The notes under the pieces are model-generated. The model was not told where the DNA came from. It saw only the letters and a program-made list of their open reading frames with translations, and did not search any database. This document shows positions 50,145 through 59,168 of a stretch of 64,000 nt of DNA, one piece after another. How positions within the stretch are numbered: position 1 is the first letter of the stretch; each line of letters begins with the position of its first letter. The translations under genes and the position numbers were made by a program. The DNA comes from Roseateles sp. DAIF2 (GTDB taxonomy: Bacteria; Pseudomonadota; Gammaproteobacteria; Burkholderiales; Burkholderiaceae_C): positions 5,890,001-5,954,000 of the forward strand of contig NZ_CP049919.1 in the NCBI RefSeq assembly GCF_015624425.1, read 5' to 3'.

Positions 50145-51053
50145 ATGAAGACGACGCTCGACGAACTGCTGGCCTTCGTCACCGTGGTGGACAGCGGCTC
50201 CATCACGGCCGCCGCCGAGCGCCTGGAGCAGACCGTCTCCGGCCTGAGCCGGGCGCTGGCGCGGCTGGAGGACAAGCTGGGCACCAGCCTCCTGAACCGC
50301 ACCACGCGGCGCCTGGCGCTGACCGAGGAGGGCCAGCTGTTCCTGGCCCGCGCGCGCCGCATCCTCGACGCGGTGGAGGAGGCCGAGGAGCAGCTGGCCG
50401 CGCGCCGCCAGCGCCCGGCCGGGCGGCTGCGCGTCAACGCCGCGACGCCCTTCATGCTGCATGTGCTGCTGCCGATGCTGGACGGGCTGCGCGGCCGCTA
50501 TCCCGAGCTGGAGCTGGTGCTGGACAGCGACGAGCTGAACATCGACCTCTTGGAGCAGCGCACCGACGTGGCCTTCCGCATCGGCGCGCTGCGCGATTCC
50601 ACCCTGCATGCGCGGCCGCTGGGCAGCAGCCGCATCCGCGTGCTGGCCAGCCCGGCCTATCTGAAGGCGCATGGCCGGCCGCGCAGCGTGGCCGAGCTGG
50701 CCTCCGGCCACAGCCTGCTGGGCTTCAGCCATCTGGACGCGCTGAACGACTGGCCGCTGCGCCATGCCCAGGGCGACAGCCTGCACATCACGCCCGGCCT
50801 GCTGGCCTCCAACGGCGAGACCCTGCGCCAGCTGGCCCTGGCCGGTCAGGGCATCGCCTGTCTGTCGGATTTCATGACCGAGGCCGACCGACGGCGCGGC
50901 GACCTGGTGCAGCTGCTGGTGAGGGACACGGTCGAGGTGCTGCAGCCGATCAACGCGGTCTACTACCGCAACACCCAGCTGGCCGCGCGCATCGCCTGCT
51001 TTCTCGACCATGTGGCCGAGCAGATCGCGGCGAGCGGCTGGGTGCAGCGCTAG
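50145..51053 (+). CDS. LysR-family regulator (YafC-like)
   Basis: The 302-residue protein has the helix-turn-helix ELLAFVTVVDSGSITAAAERLEQTVSGLSRALARLEDKLGTSLLNRTTRRLALTEEG and an effector-binding domain (about 90-295). It resembles E. coli YafC, whose gene is adjacent to dkgB. The regulator probably controls the divergent reductase, by way of the palindrome that borders its start codon. Its end overlaps the next convergent membrane-protein gene by 4 bases. Confidence 0.87.
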   Translation: MKTTLDELLAFVTVVDSGSITAAAERLEQTVSGLSRALARLEDKLGTSLLNRTTRRLALTEEGQLFLARARRILDAVEEAEEQLAARRQRPAGRLRVNAATPFMLHVLLPMLDGLRGRYPELELVLDSDELNIDLLEQRTDVAFRIGALRDSTLHARPLGSSRIRVLASPAYLKAHGRPRSVAELASGHSLLGFSHLDALNDWPLRHAQGDSLHITPGLLASNGETLRQLALAGQGIACLSDFMTEADRRRGDLVQLLVRDTVEVLQPINAVYYRNTQLAARIACFLDHVAEQIAASGWVQR

Positions 51054-51514
51054 GCGGTGATCACGACCCGCTTGGCCAGCGAGCCCGCGGTCACGACGCC
51101 GGCCAGCGCGGCGAAGCTGTTCAGCAGGCCCCACAGCGGCGGCACCAGCGAGGACAGCAGCAGGGCCGCCAGCGGCACGCTGTACTGCGGGCCTTCGGCC
51201 GCGACCACCACGCCGTAGAACAGCCAGCCGATCCAGGCCAGGGCCATGCCGCCCAAGCACCAGGCGGTGGTCGGGCGGCGGCCGCGCCGGTAGGGGCGCA
51301 CGGTGACATAGCTCCAGCCCAGCGCCAGCAGGAACACCGGCAGCGCATAGGTCAGCGCCTCACCGAACAGCCGGCCCAGGCTGCCATGGCTGCCAAACAG
51401 GTAGAGGAAGTCGCGCGGGCCGAGCAGTTCGGCCATATGGCCGCTGAGCAGCATCGCGGCGCTGTAGAGGGCCGCACCGGAGAAGAAGGCGCCGATGCGC
51501 CGCGAGTGCATCAT
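51050..51514 (-). CDS. four-helix membrane protein of unknown function
   Basis: The 154-residue protein has four hydrophobic segments (about residues 10-30, 55-75, 85-105 and 112-135), with a basic loop between the second and third (RPYRRGRRPTT). No family was recognised. Its end overlaps the LysR gene on the other strand. It could be a simple inner-membrane protein. Confidence 0.55.
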   Translation of the reverse strand: MMHSRRIGAFFSGAALYSAAMLLSGHMAELLGPRDFLYLFGSHGSLGRLFGEALTYALPVFLLALGWSYVTVRPYRRGRRPTTAWCLGGMALAWIGWLFYGVVVAAEGPQYSVPLAALLLSSLVPPLWGLLNSFAALAGVVTAGSLAKRVVITA

Positions 51515-51607
51515 GGTGTTGACCTAGGGGTGGGAAGGGGTTTGTCCCATTCTCCGGCGACAGTCTGCGCTTGTGCGCAAGCCCTACCCCCATGTTGAGG
51601 GGCGGGA

Positions 51608-52147
51608 TCACCCCCGATTCCGGTGCCGCGCCAGGCGCGCCATCAGGCCCTCGAAGGCCGCCCACAGCGGCCCGTAGTCGGTCCCGTCCAGCTGCTGCAG
51701 CGCCAGCGCCGCCGCCTCCAGGGTCGACAACTGCTCGGGCTTTTGCGCCTTGCGCACCGCGTAGCGCGAGGCCGGCGGCTCGGCCCAGGACAGGCGCGGC
51801 AGCGCCCGCAGCGCCGGGTTCAGCGCCAGCATCTTGCGACTCTTGCGCCAGGTGCCGTCCAGCACCACCAGGCGGCGCGGCGGCTCGTCCGGCCAGGGCG
51901 CGCCGCCCTCGCCGGGATAGAGCAGCACCGCGCCCGCCAGCGCGGCCGCCTCGTCGAAGCGCTCGCCGACCCGCAGCTCGCTGCGCGCCAGGCACAGTTG
52001 CAGCAGCCGCGCGGTGTTCTTGGCCTGATGTTCCTCCAGCGGGTGCTGCAGGATCAGCAGCCCGGTGCGGTTCTCGACCGGGCGCACCAGATCGCACAGG
52101 CAGGTGCTCAGGGGGTGCAGGCAGCGGGGACAGCGGGGGCGCGACAT
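51608..52147 (-). CDS. tapT: DTW-domain tRNA-uridine aminocarboxypropyltransferase
   Basis: The 179-residue protein starts with a zinc-ribbon-like Cys cluster (CPRCLHPLSTCLCD) and contains the DTW-domain motif LVVLDGTWRKSRKMLALNP. In E. coli the family member YfiP (TapT) attaches the 3-amino-3-carboxypropyl group of SAM to uridine 47 of tRNA (acp3U). QHPLEEHQAKNTARLL and SRYAVRKAQKPEQLSTLEA are characteristic. The gene is single and its ATG lies 47 bases from the divergent hydrolase gene. Confidence 0.88.
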   Translation of the reverse strand: MSRPRCPRCLHPLSTCLCDLVRPVENRTGLLILQHPLEEHQAKNTARLLQLCLARSELRVGERFDEAAALAGAVLLYPGEGGAPWPDEPPRRLVVLDGTWRKSRKMLALNPALRALPRLSWAEPPASRYAVRKAQKPEQLSTLEAAALALQQLDGTDYGPLWAAFEGLMARLARHRNRG

Positions 52148-52194
52148 GGGGCCGCGATCTTGGCATGGATGGCGCCTCCGTATGATGCGCGGCC

Positions 52195-52920
52195 ATGCCC
52201 GAACTCGCGACGATCCAGCCCTTCGACATCCCCTATCGCCACCTGCGCCTGATCGGCGACCGCTGGCAACCCGCAGCGCCGGCGCGCGGCGAGGTGCTGG
52301 TGCTGCATGGCGGCGGCAACTCCAGCGGCGCCGGCTTCGAGCCGCTGCGGCGCCACCTGGCGACCCAGGGCTTCGCCAGCGCCGCCTTCGATTTCATCGG
52401 CCATGGCCGCACCGGCGGCGCGCTGGCCGATTCCAGCCTGTCCGACCGCGCGGCCCAGGTGCTGGCGGTGCAGGACGCGCTGGCGCTCGACGCCGCCCAG
52501 CTGACCCTGATCGGCTTCAGCATGGGCGCCTATGTCGCGACCCGGGTCGTGGCCCTGCGCCCACCGGCGGGCCTGGGCCTGGCGATCCCGGCGGCCTACA
52601 CGCCCGGCGCCTGGACCCTGCCCTTCGGCCCGCGCTTTGCCGATTGCATCCGCCGGCCACACAGCTGGGCCGATACCGACGCCTTCGAGATCCTGTCGGC
52701 CTACCGCGGCCGGCTGCTGGTGCTGTCGGCCGACGAGGACGCGGTGATCCCGCCGGAGATCCCGCCGCGCCTGTACGAAGCCGCCGCCGCTGCGGCCTGG
52801 CGCCGCCATCACCGCATCGCCGGTGCCGGCCACAAGCTCGACCAGCATTACGCGCAGCGGCCGGCAGACCGCGAGATCGTCTATCGCCAGTTCGCCGAAC
52901 TCTGCGGCGCAGAGGCTTAA
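52195..52920 (+). CDS. alpha/beta hydrolase
   Basis: The 241-residue cytoplasmic protein has the hydrolase fold with an oxyanion-hole strand VLVLHGGGNSSGAGF, nucleophile elbow GFSMGAY (Ser in LIGFSMGAYVATRV), acid in VLSADEDAVIPPEIP and catalytic His in GAGHKLDQHY. It is a general esterase or lyase type with unknown substrate. Its stop codon is separated by 4 bases from the convergent ssuB stop. A role in the sulfonate operon is not indicated. Confidence 0.85.
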   Translation: MPELATIQPFDIPYRHLRLIGDRWQPAAPARGEVLVLHGGGNSSGAGFEPLRRHLATQGFASAAFDFIGHGRTGGALADSSLSDRAAQVLAVQDALALDAAQLTLIGFSMGAYVATRVVALRPPAGLGLAIPAAYTPGAWTLPFGPRFADCIRRPHSWADTDAFEILSAYRGRLLVLSADEDAVIPPEIPPRLYEAAAAAAWRRHHRIAGAGHKLDQHYAQRPADREIVYRQFAELCGAEA

Positions 52921-52924
52921 GGCC

Positions 52925-53884
52925 TCACCAGGCCCAGCGCAGCGCCCCGGCCGCCACCGGGTCCGCGGCGGCCGTTGCGGGCGCGGCCTCGACGTCCGGC
53001 CGCGTCAGCAGCACCCGCTCCAGCAGGCGCTGTTCCAGCGCCGCGAACTCGGGGCCATGGCGGCGCGGGCGCGGCAGGTCGACGCGCCAGTCCAGCGCGA
53101 CGCCGCCGTCCTCGATCAGCAGCACGCGGTCGGCCAGCGCCAGCGCCTCGCTGACATCGTGGGTCACCAGCAGCGCGGTGAAGCCGTGGCGCTGCCACAG
53201 GCCCTCGATCAGGCCCTGCATCTCGATGCGGGTCAGCGCGTCCAGCGCGCCCAGCGGCTCGTCCAGAAGCAGGAGACGCGGCGTGTGCACCAGCGCGCGC
53301 GCCAGCGCCACCCGCTGACGCTGGCCGCCGGAGAGCCGGGCCGGCCAGTCGCCGCCACGCTCGGCCAGGCCCACCTGGGTCAGCGCGCGGGCGGCGCGTT
53401 CGCGCGCGTCGGCACGTCCGAGGAAGCCGCCGTGCCGCCCCAAGGCTTCCTCACCCCCTCGGGGGGCGGGCGCCGCTTGCGGCGACCTGGGGGCTCCATG
53501 CAGGCCCAGCGCCACGTTGTCCAGCACCCGCGCCCAGGGCAGCAGCCGCGCGTCCTGGAACATGAAGCGGGTGTCGTCGGCCGCCAGGCCCTCGATATGG
53601 CCCTCGCTGGGCGTCTCCAGCCCGGCCAGCAGGCGCAGCAGGGTGCTCTTGCCGCAACCGCTGCGACCAACGATCGCGACGAACTCGCCCGGCGCGATCC
53701 GCAGGTCCAGCGCCTTCAGCACCTGGCGCTCGCCGAAGCGCTTGGCCAGACCGCGCAGCCGCAGCGCGCCGCCGCGCCGTGCCTCGGCGGCCGGTAGGGC
53801 TGCCCGGGCCAGCGGCTCGGCGGCCGGCAGCAGCGGCGCCAGCGCGCCGGCGTTCAGCATGTCGATCTCGTGCACGAAGCTCAT
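52925..53884 (-). CDS. ssuB: sulfonate ABC transporter ATP-binding protein SsuB, with an in-frame repeat insertion
   Basis: The 319-residue ATPase has Walker [10 protein letters not shown] (about 73-81), Q-loop [11 protein letters not shown], signature [15 protein letters not shown] (about 184-198), Walker [13 protein letters not shown] and switch VTHDVSEAL. It is much longer than SsuB (about 255). Part of the difference is an N-terminal extension (first 40 residues), part about 30 extra residues (131-160, APRSPQ to GRADA) between the Q-loop helix and signature helix. The DNA of this insert is a palindromic repeat. The SsuB-like paralogue at 34.1 kb has no residues there. The core motifs are intact, so the protein may still work. 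It overlaps ssuC by 4 bases. Confidence 0.9.
   Translation of the reverse strand: MSFVHEIDMLNAGALAPLLPAAEPLARAALPAAEARRGGALRLRGLAKRFGERQVLKALDLRIAPGEFVAIVGRSGCGKSTLLRLLAGLETPSEGHIEGLAADDTRFMFQDARLLPWARVLDNVALGLHGAPRSPQAAPAPRGGEEALGRHGGFLGRADARERAARALTQVGLAERGGDWPARLSGGQRQRVALARALVHTPRLLLLDEPLGALDALTRIEMQGLIEGLWQRHGFTALLVTHDVSEALALADRVLLIEDGGVALDWRVDLPRPRRHGPEFAALEQRLLERVLLTRPDVEAAPATAAADPVAAGALRWAW
53418..53496. repeat. palindromic repeat element lying inside ssuB
   Basis: Three hairpins follow each other: GAGGAAGCC with GGCTTCCTC (53418-53426 and 53442-53450), CCCCC with GGGGG (53452-53464), and CGCCGC-TT-GCGGCG (53469-53482), then a CCTGGGGGCTCC tail. The middle and right parts copy the layout of the 66-bp elements at 20.4 and 25.3 kb. 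It interrupts the ssuB coding sequence without breaking the frame and contains no stop codon in that frame. Confidence 0.7.
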
Positions 53885-54672
53885 GGTCGTTGATACCCCG
53901 GATGCCAGCGCAGCCAGGCGCGTTCCAGGCCGCGCGCCAGCAGGTCGGCCAGCTTGCCCAAGAGGGCGTAGAGCAGGATGCCTACCAGCACCACATCGGT
54001 CTGCAGGAACTCGCGCGCGTTCATCGTCATGTAGCCGATGCCAGCCTGGGCCGAGATGGTCTCGGCGACGATCAGGAGCACCCACATCAGACCCAGCGAG
54101 AAGCGCAGGCCGACCAGGATGGAAGCGGTGGCCCCCGGCAGGATCACCTGGGTGTAGAGCCGCCAGCCCGACAGGCCGTAGGAGCGCGCCATCTCGATCA
54201 GGCCGGCATCGACCGAGCGGATGCCGTGGAAGGTGTTCAGGTAGATCGGGAAGAACACGCCCAGCGCGACCAGGAACAGCTTGGCGGTCTCGTCGATGCC
54301 GAACCACAGGATCACCAGCGGGATCAGCGCCAGCGGCGGGATGTTGCGCAGCATCTGCAGGCTGGAGTCCAGCACCGTCTCGGCCCAGCGTAGCGAGCCG
54401 GTCAGCAGGCCCAGCAGCAGGCCCAGGCCGCCGCCGATCGCGAAACCCAGCAGGGCCCGGCCGGTGCTGACCCGCAGATGGGTCCACAGATCGCCGGAGA
54501 CGGCCAGCGCCCAGGCCGCCTTGGCGACGGCCCAGGGCTCGGGCAGCACGCGACTGGACAGCCAGCCCAGCTGGCTGCTGGCCTGCCAGGCCAGCAGCAG
54601 GCCCAGCGGCAGCAGCCAGGGCAGGGCCGCGGCGCCGATGCCGCTAGAGCGCGAGGCGGACTTCGGTGACAT
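53881..54672 (-). CDS. ssuC: sulfonate ABC transporter permease SsuC
   Basis: The 263-residue protein has six hydrophobic segments and the coupling motif [90 protein letters not shown] is highly typical of SsuC. It lies in the canonical ssu order after ssuD, with a VOC-family gene in between, whose end it overlaps by 29 bases. Confidence 0.93.
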   Translation of the reverse strand: MSPKSASRSSGIGAAALPWLLPLGLLLAWQASSQLGWLSSRVLPEPWAVAKAAWALAVSGDLWTHLRVSTGRALLGFAIGGGLGLLLGLLTGSLRWAETVLDSSLQMLRNIPPLALIPLVILWFGIDETAKLFLVALGVFFPIYLNTFHGIRSVDAGLIEMARSYGLSGWRLYTQVILPGATASILVGLRFSLGLMWVLLIVAETISAQAGIGYMTMNAREFLQTDVVLVGILLYALLGKLADLLARGLERAWLRWHPGYQRP

Positions 54673-55054
54673 GGTGATCCTTGCGGGACAGGGCGCCGCC
54701 CGGCGACTGCAGCAGCTTCAGGCGGTTGCCGAAGGGGTCCTCGGTATAGGCCAGGTTGTCGGCCAGACGGGCCTGGTCGACCGGATGGCCGGCCGCGCGC
54801 AGGCGCTGCAGCACCGGGGTCAGGTCTTGCACGCTCAGGGCCAGATGGGCCTGCGGCGCGACGCCGGTGTACAGGCCCTCGCTGAGGTCCAGGCGCTGCG
54901 CGCCACCCAGCGCGAAGCGCAGCACGCCGGGCCGGTCCAGCGCCGGATCGCGCTGCTCCGCCAGGCCCAGCAGCTCCTGGTAGAAGCGCCGCGCCGCGCG
55001 TGCGCCGCCGGGCGGCATCGGCAGCTGCACATGGTCGACCAGGGCCTGGGTCAT
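54644..55054 (-). CDS. VOC-family protein embedded in the ssu operon
   Basis: The 136-residue protein has glyoxalase-fold modules: [46 protein letters not shown] and [16 protein letters not shown]. It overlaps ssuD by 4 bases and ssuC by 29 bases, so it is tightly fitted between them and must be made with them. Canonical ssuEADCB operons lack such a gene. It may process an aldehyde released by SsuD or bind a flavin or a substrate. Its metal ligands are only partly evident. Function unknown. Confidence 0.75.
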   Translation of the reverse strand: MTQALVDHVQLPMPPGGARAARRFYQELLGLAEQRDPALDRPGVLRFALGGAQRLDLSEGLYTGVAPQAHLALSVQDLTPVLQRLRAAGHPVDQARLADNLAYTEDPFGNRLKLLQSPGGALSRKDHHVTEVRLAL

Positions 55055-56226
55055 GATGCGCTGGCCACCTTCTGGGGCACGTAATGGTTGGCGACGATCT
55101 CGCCGAAGGGCCCGGTCAGCTGCGGGCCGTTCAGGCGCTCGCGCAGGTCCAGCGGCAGCAGCGGGAACACCAGCTCGGCAAAGCGGTGCGCCTCCTCCAG
55201 ATGCGGATAGCCGGACAGCACGAAGTAGTTCAGACCCAGCGCCGCGTATTCCTTGATGCGGTCCGCCACCTGCTGCGGGTTGCCGACCAGGGCCGTGCCG
55301 GCGCCGCCGCGCACCAGGCCGACGCCGGCCCACAGATTCGGCGCGATCTCCAGGCCCGCGCGCACATCGGCCTTGTCGAACTTGCCCTGGTGCAGCTCGG
55401 CCATGCGGCGCTGGCCCACCGAGTCCATGCTGGCGAATTTCGCCTGCGCGGCCGCCACCACGTTCTCGTCCAGATGCTGGACCAGCTCGGCCGCGGCGCG
55501 CCAGGCCTCGTCCTCGGTCTCGCGCACGATCACATGCAGGCGGATGCCGTAGTCCAGCTCGCGCCCCTGCCGGGCGGCGCGCGCGCACACATCGGCCAGC
55601 TTGGCGGCCACCGCGGCCGGCGGCTCGCCCCAGGTCAGGTAGGTGTCGACCTGGGCCGCGGCCAGCTCATGCGCGGCCTCCGAGGAGCCGCCGAAGAACA
55701 CCGGCGGATAGGGCTTGTTGATCGGCGGGTAGAGCAGCTTGCCGCCCTGCACGCGCAGATGCTCGCCCTCGTAGTCGAAGGCGCGGCCCTCGTGGCTGGC
55801 GGCCAGGGCCTCGCGCCAGATCTGCAGGAACTCGGTCGACTGCTGGTAGCGCTCGGCATGCGGCAGGAACTGGCCGTCGCCGGCCAGCTCCTCGGCATCG
55901 CCGCCGGTCACCAGGTTCACCAGCAGGCGCCCGCCGGATAGGCGGTCCAGGGTCGCGGCCATGCGGGCCGATTGCACCGGCGCCACCAGGCCCGGCCGCA
56001 GCGCGACCAGGAACTTGAGCCGGCGCGTCGCATCGATCAGGCTGGCCGCCACCACCCAGGAGTCCTCGCAGCTGCGGCCGGTCGGCAGCAGCACGCCCTC
56101 GTAGCCCAGGGTGTCGGCCGCGATCGCGATCTGCTTGAAGTAGGCAAAGTCGGCGGTGCGCGCGCCGCGCGAGGTGCCGAGGTAGCGCGAGTCGCCGTGG
56201 GTGGGGATGAACCAGAGGATCTTCAT
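55051..56226 (-). CDS. ssuD: FMNH2-dependent alkanesulfonate monooxygenase SsuD
   Basis: The 391-residue luciferase-like enzyme oxygenates alkanesulfonates to aldehyde and sulfite with reduced flavin from SsuE. It starts [57 protein letters not shown], which holds the typical substrate and flavin pocket, with [17 protein letters not shown] and [16 protein letters not shown] behind. The length is close to E. coli SsuD (381). It follows ssuA after 4 bases. Released sulfite would be reduced and then fixed by MetY. Confidence 0.95.
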   Translation of the reverse strand: MKILWFIPTHGDSRYLGTSRGARTADFAYFKQIAIAADTLGYEGVLLPTGRSCEDSWVVAASLIDATRRLKFLVALRPGLVAPVQSARMAATLDRLSGGRLLVNLVTGGDAEELAGDGQFLPHAERYQQSTEFLQIWREALAASHEGRAFDYEGEHLRVQGGKLLYPPINKPYPPVFFGGSSEAAHELAAAQVDTYLTWGEPPAAVAAKLADVCARAARQGRELDYGIRLHVIVRETEDEAWRAAAELVQHLDENVVAAAQAKFASMDSVGQRRMAELHQGKFDKADVRAGLEIAPNLWAGVGLVRGGAGTALVGNPQQVADRIKEYAALGLNYFVLSGYPHLEEAHRFAELVFPLLPLDLRERLNGPQLTGPFGEIVANHYVPQKVASAS

Positions 56227-56230
56227 GAGC

Positions 56231-57205
56231 TCAGTTGGACGAGGCCGTGCGGAGGGTCTTGGGCAGCGCGTCGGCGATCTTCAGCGGCTTGGGGATCAGC
56301 TTCAGGTCGAAGAAGACGTTGGCGATCTTCTGCTGCTCGGCCGCGGCGGCCGCGCTGATCGGCTGGATGCCGTAGCTGAAGCGGCCGGCGGCCAGCTCGG
56401 TGATCGCGAGGTCCAGGCCGATCTGCGGCGCCAGGAACTGCGCGACCTCCTTGGGGTTGCCCTCGGCCCAGCGGTCCAGCCGCGCCAGCTCCTCGATCAC
56501 GGCCTGCACGACCTGCGGCTGCTTGTCGGCATAGCCGCGCGCGGCCAGGTAGAACTGGTGGTTCGAGACCAGGCCGCGGCCATCGGCCAGCACGCGGGCG
56601 CCCAGCTGCTTCTCGGCCGCGGCCAGGAAGGGATCCCAGATCACCCAGGCATCGACCGAGCCGCGCTCGAAGGCGGCGCGCGCATCGGCCGGCGGCAGGA
56701 ACACGACCTGCACATCGCTGTACTTCAGCCCGGCCCTCTCCAGCGCCTTGACCAGCAGGTAGTGGACGTTGGAGCCCTTGTTCAGCACCACCTTCTTGCC
56801 CTTCAGGCCGGCGACGCTCTTGATCGCCGAATCCTTGGGCACGACGATGGCCTCGGCGCTGGGCGCCGGCGGCTGGTTGGCCAGGTAGACCAGGTCGGCG
56901 CCGGCCGCCTGGGCAAAGATCGGCGGCGCCTCGCCGACGGTGCCGAAGTCGATCGAGCCGACGTTCAGCCCCTCCAGCAACTGCGGGCCGGCCGGGAACT
57001 CGGTCCACTTGACCGTGACGCCCTGCGGCGCCAGGCGCTTCTCCAGGTCGCCCTTGGCCTTCAGCAGGGTCAGGGTGCCGTACTTTTGATAACCGATGCG
57101 AAGCTCGGTCTGGGCCAGCGCCGGCAGCGCCAGCAGCAGGCCGAGGCCGGCCAGCAGCAGACCGCGCAGGCCCGAGTTCTTTTTCTGGGTCGATGTCATC
57201 GTCAT
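56231..57205 (-). CDS. ssuA: aliphatic sulfonate-binding protein SsuA
   Basis: The 324-residue protein has a signal peptide ([17 protein letters not shown]) and SsuA blocks: [93 protein letters not shown] and [18 protein letters not shown]. An AAGGA ribosome binding site stands before the ATG at 57205, which was preferred to GTG at 57352. Between ssuE and ssuA are 188 bases, so an internal promoter is possible. Confidence 0.94.
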   Translation of the reverse strand: MTMTSTQKKNSGLRGLLLAGLGLLLALPALAQTELRIGYQKYGTLTLLKAKGDLEKRLAPQGVTVKWTEFPAGPQLLEGLNVGSIDFGTVGEAPPIFAQAAGADLVYLANQPPAPSAEAIVVPKDSAIKSVAGLKGKKVVLNKGSNVHYLLVKALERAGLKYSDVQVVFLPPADARAAFERGSVDAWVIWDPFLAAAEKQLGARVLADGRGLVSNHQFYLAARGYADKQPQVVQAVIEELARLDRWAEGNPKEVAQFLAPQIGLDLAITELAAGRFSYGIQPISAAAAAEQQKIANVFFDLKLIPKPLKIADALPKTLRTASSN

Positions 57206-57393
57206 GGATCCTTTGGAAAAAAGGAGCCCCCGGGCGCGTCCGGAAAGATCCGGGCACGCCTCACGACAGGGCGGCTCAAGTGAGCAAGCGATAGCCCGCG
57301 AAGCGCTGGCGGCGCATTGGTTGTTGCATGCAGCCACGCCAGACCTCGGCACCCGGGTGCTATCGAGGAGACAACTGGGACAAGGAAAGAATC
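57206..57393. other. 188-base spacer between ssuE and ssuA
   Basis: The spacer holds a perfect 12-base palindrome, GCACCCGGGTGC at 57349-57360, close to the ssuE stop. No motif of the ATAAGCAAAT type and no clear promoter is seen. Transcription of ssuA may come from the sbp2 promoter or from an undetected internal one. Confidence 0.35.
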
Positions 57394-57951
57394 TCAGGCG
57401 CTACATCGTTCCGCCTCGACCAGCAGCTGCGGCGCGCGTTCGAACACGCGGGCCGCACCGTCGGAGAGGCGACGCAGGATCTCGTCGGTCAGCAGGTACT
57501 CGCCGCCGGCCGAACGCGGCAGCTGGGTGTCGGCGGCGAACACCGGGTCCACCACCTCGCGCGCGCCGAGGGCCGCGATCACCGGCCGCAACGCATAGTC
57601 GATGGCCAGCAGATGGGCCGGGCTGCCGGCGGTGGCCAGCGGCCAGACCAGCTTGCCCTTGAAGCCGTCCTGCGGCAGCAGGTCCAGGAAGACCTTCAGG
57701 AGGCCGCTGTAGGCGGCCTTGTAGATCGGCGTGGCCAGCACCACCACGCGCGCCTCGCGCACCTGCTGCAACGCCTCGCGCAGGCCCGGCGCATCGGCGC
57801 GCGCCTGCAGCAGCGCCTCGGCGGGCAGCTCGCGCAGGCTCAGGGTGCGGGTCGCCAGGCCCAGATGCTTGAGCCGCTCGCCGGCCCCGGCCAGCAGGCT
57901 GGCGGAGCGCGACGAGGCGCTGGGACTGGCGGCGATCAGCAGCAGGGACAT
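57394..57951 (-). CDS. ssuE: NADPH-dependent FMN reductase SsuE
   Basis: The 185-residue flavodoxin-fold protein begins MSLLLIAASPSASSRSASLL (phosphate-binding loop) and has VVVLATPIYKAAYSGLLKVFLDLLPQDGFKGK, which lines the flavin site in SsuE, and LLAIDYALRPVIAALGA. It delivers FMNH2 to SsuD and possibly to the two unpartnered oxygenases at 36.7 and 40.4 kb, which have no reductase gene next to them. It stands 39 bases after sbp2. Confidence 0.93.
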   Translation of the reverse strand: MSLLLIAASPSASSRSASLLAGAGERLKHLGLATRTLSLRELPAEALLQARADAPGLREALQQVREARVVVLATPIYKAAYSGLLKVFLDLLPQDGFKGKLVWPLATAGSPAHLLAIDYALRPVIAALGAREVVDPVFAADTQLPRSAGGEYLLTDEILRRLSDGAARVFERAPQLLVEAERCSA

Positions 57952-57990
57952 GGTGGGCGGCCTGGTCGAGATGGCGTTTAACGAAGCGGC

Positions 57991-59001
57991 TCAGCGGCCC
58001 GGCGTGTAGATCTGGTCGAACACGCCGCCATCGTCGAAATGGGTCTTCTGCGCGGTGCGCCAGCCGCCGAACAGATCGTCAATCGTGAACAGGGTCACAG
58101 GCGCAAACTGCTTGGCGTACTTGGCCGCGACCTTGGCATCGCGCGGGCGGTAGTAATGCCTGGCGGCGATCTCCTGGCCCTCCGGGCTGTAGAGATAGTC
58201 CAGATAGGCCTGTGCCTGCTTGCGCGTGCCCTTCTTGTCGACCGTCTTGTCGACCACCGAGACCGGCGGCTCGGCCAGGATCGACAGGCTGGGCGTGACG
58301 ATCTCGACCTTGTCCGGACCGAGTTCCTTGACCGCCAGATAGGCCTCGTTCTCCCAGGCGATCAGCACATCGCCGATGCCGCGTTCGACGAAGGTGGTGG
58401 TGGAGCCGCGCGCGCCGGAGTCCAGCACCTTGGTGTTCGAGTAGATGCGCTTGACGAAGGCCTTGGCCGAATCGGCATTGCCGCCCGGCTGCTTCAGCGC
58501 ATAGGCCCAGGCGGCCAGGTAGTTCCAGCGCGCGCCGCCCGAGGTCTTAGGGTTGGGCGTGATCACGTCGACGCCGCTGCGCGCCAGGTCGGGCCAGTTG
58601 TTGATCTTCTTCGGGTTGCCCTTGCGCACCAGGAACACGATGGTCGAGGTGTAGGGCGCGGCATTGCTGGCCAGGCGTTTCTGCCAGTCCGCCGGGATCA
58701 GCTTGGCCACGTCGTGCAGCGCATCGACGTCATAGGCCAGCGCCAAGGTCACCACATCGGCCTCCAGGCCGTCGATCACCGAGCGGGCCTGCTTGCCGGA
58801 GCCGCCATGCGACTGCTTGATCGTGATGGTCTCGCCGGTCTTGGCCTTCCATTGCTTGATGAAGGCGGCGTTGAAATCCTGATAGAGCTCGCGCGTCGGG
58901 TCGTAGGAGACGTTCAGCAGCGTGACCTGGGCCTGGGCGGCCAGCGAGGCGGCCCCGAGGGCCAGGGCGAGCAGGGTGCGGCGGACGATCTGTTGCTTCA
59001 T
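57991..59001 (-). CDS. sbp: sulfate/sulfonate-associated periplasmic binding protein Sbp, copy 2
   Basis: The 336-residue protein has a signal peptide (cleavage after LAAQA) and the sulfate-binding blocks [65 protein letters not shown] and [24 protein letters not shown]. It resembles the first Sbp throughout but differs in the ligand loops. As the first gene of the ssu operon, it supplies another ligand preference to the CysTWA transporter encoded at 30-32 kb. An operator-like motif lies 82 bases upstream. Confidence 0.93.
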   Translation of the reverse strand: MKQQIVRRTLLALALGAASLAAQAQVTLLNVSYDPTRELYQDFNAAFIKQWKAKTGETITIKQSHGGSGKQARSVIDGLEADVVTLALAYDVDALHDVAKLIPADWQKRLASNAAPYTSTIVFLVRKGNPKKINNWPDLARSGVDVITPNPKTSGGARWNYLAAWAYALKQPGGNADSAKAFVKRIYSNTKVLDSGARGSTTTFVERGIGDVLIAWENEAYLAVKELGPDKVEIVTPSLSILAEPPVSVVDKTVDKKGTRKQAQAYLDYLYSPEGQEIAARHYYRPRDAKVAAKYAKQFAPVTLFTIDDLFGGWRTAQKTHFDDGGVFDQIYTPGR

Positions 59002-59083
59002 GGTTGTTCTGGTTCCGGGGTGGCTGAAAGGGTGAACGCCACTCTAGGCAAGCCCCCTTAGCAAGAGAACCAAGAACTTCTGC

Positions 59084-59094
59084 TTTGCTTATGC
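59084..59094 (-). promoter_or_regulatory. TTTGCTTATGC motif upstream of sbp2
   Basis: TTTGCTTATGC is the reverse complement of GCATAAGCAAA and matches the sites near metY and sbp in sequence and distance (82 bases before the start). A partial second copy, GCGCTTTGCG, follows. The region is shared with the divergent small gene at 59169. Confidence 0.5.
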
Positions 59095-59168
59095 GCTTTG
59101 CGCCGATCAAAATCGCCAGCCGCGATGTCGGAATCCCCGGCGCCCTTCTTCATGCCAAGCCAGCCGCC

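Noticed and set aside
57349..57360. Palindrome GCACCCGGGTGC upstream of ssuA as an operator
   Set aside because: A single short GC palindrome is expected by chance at this base composition; mentioned only in the spacer description.
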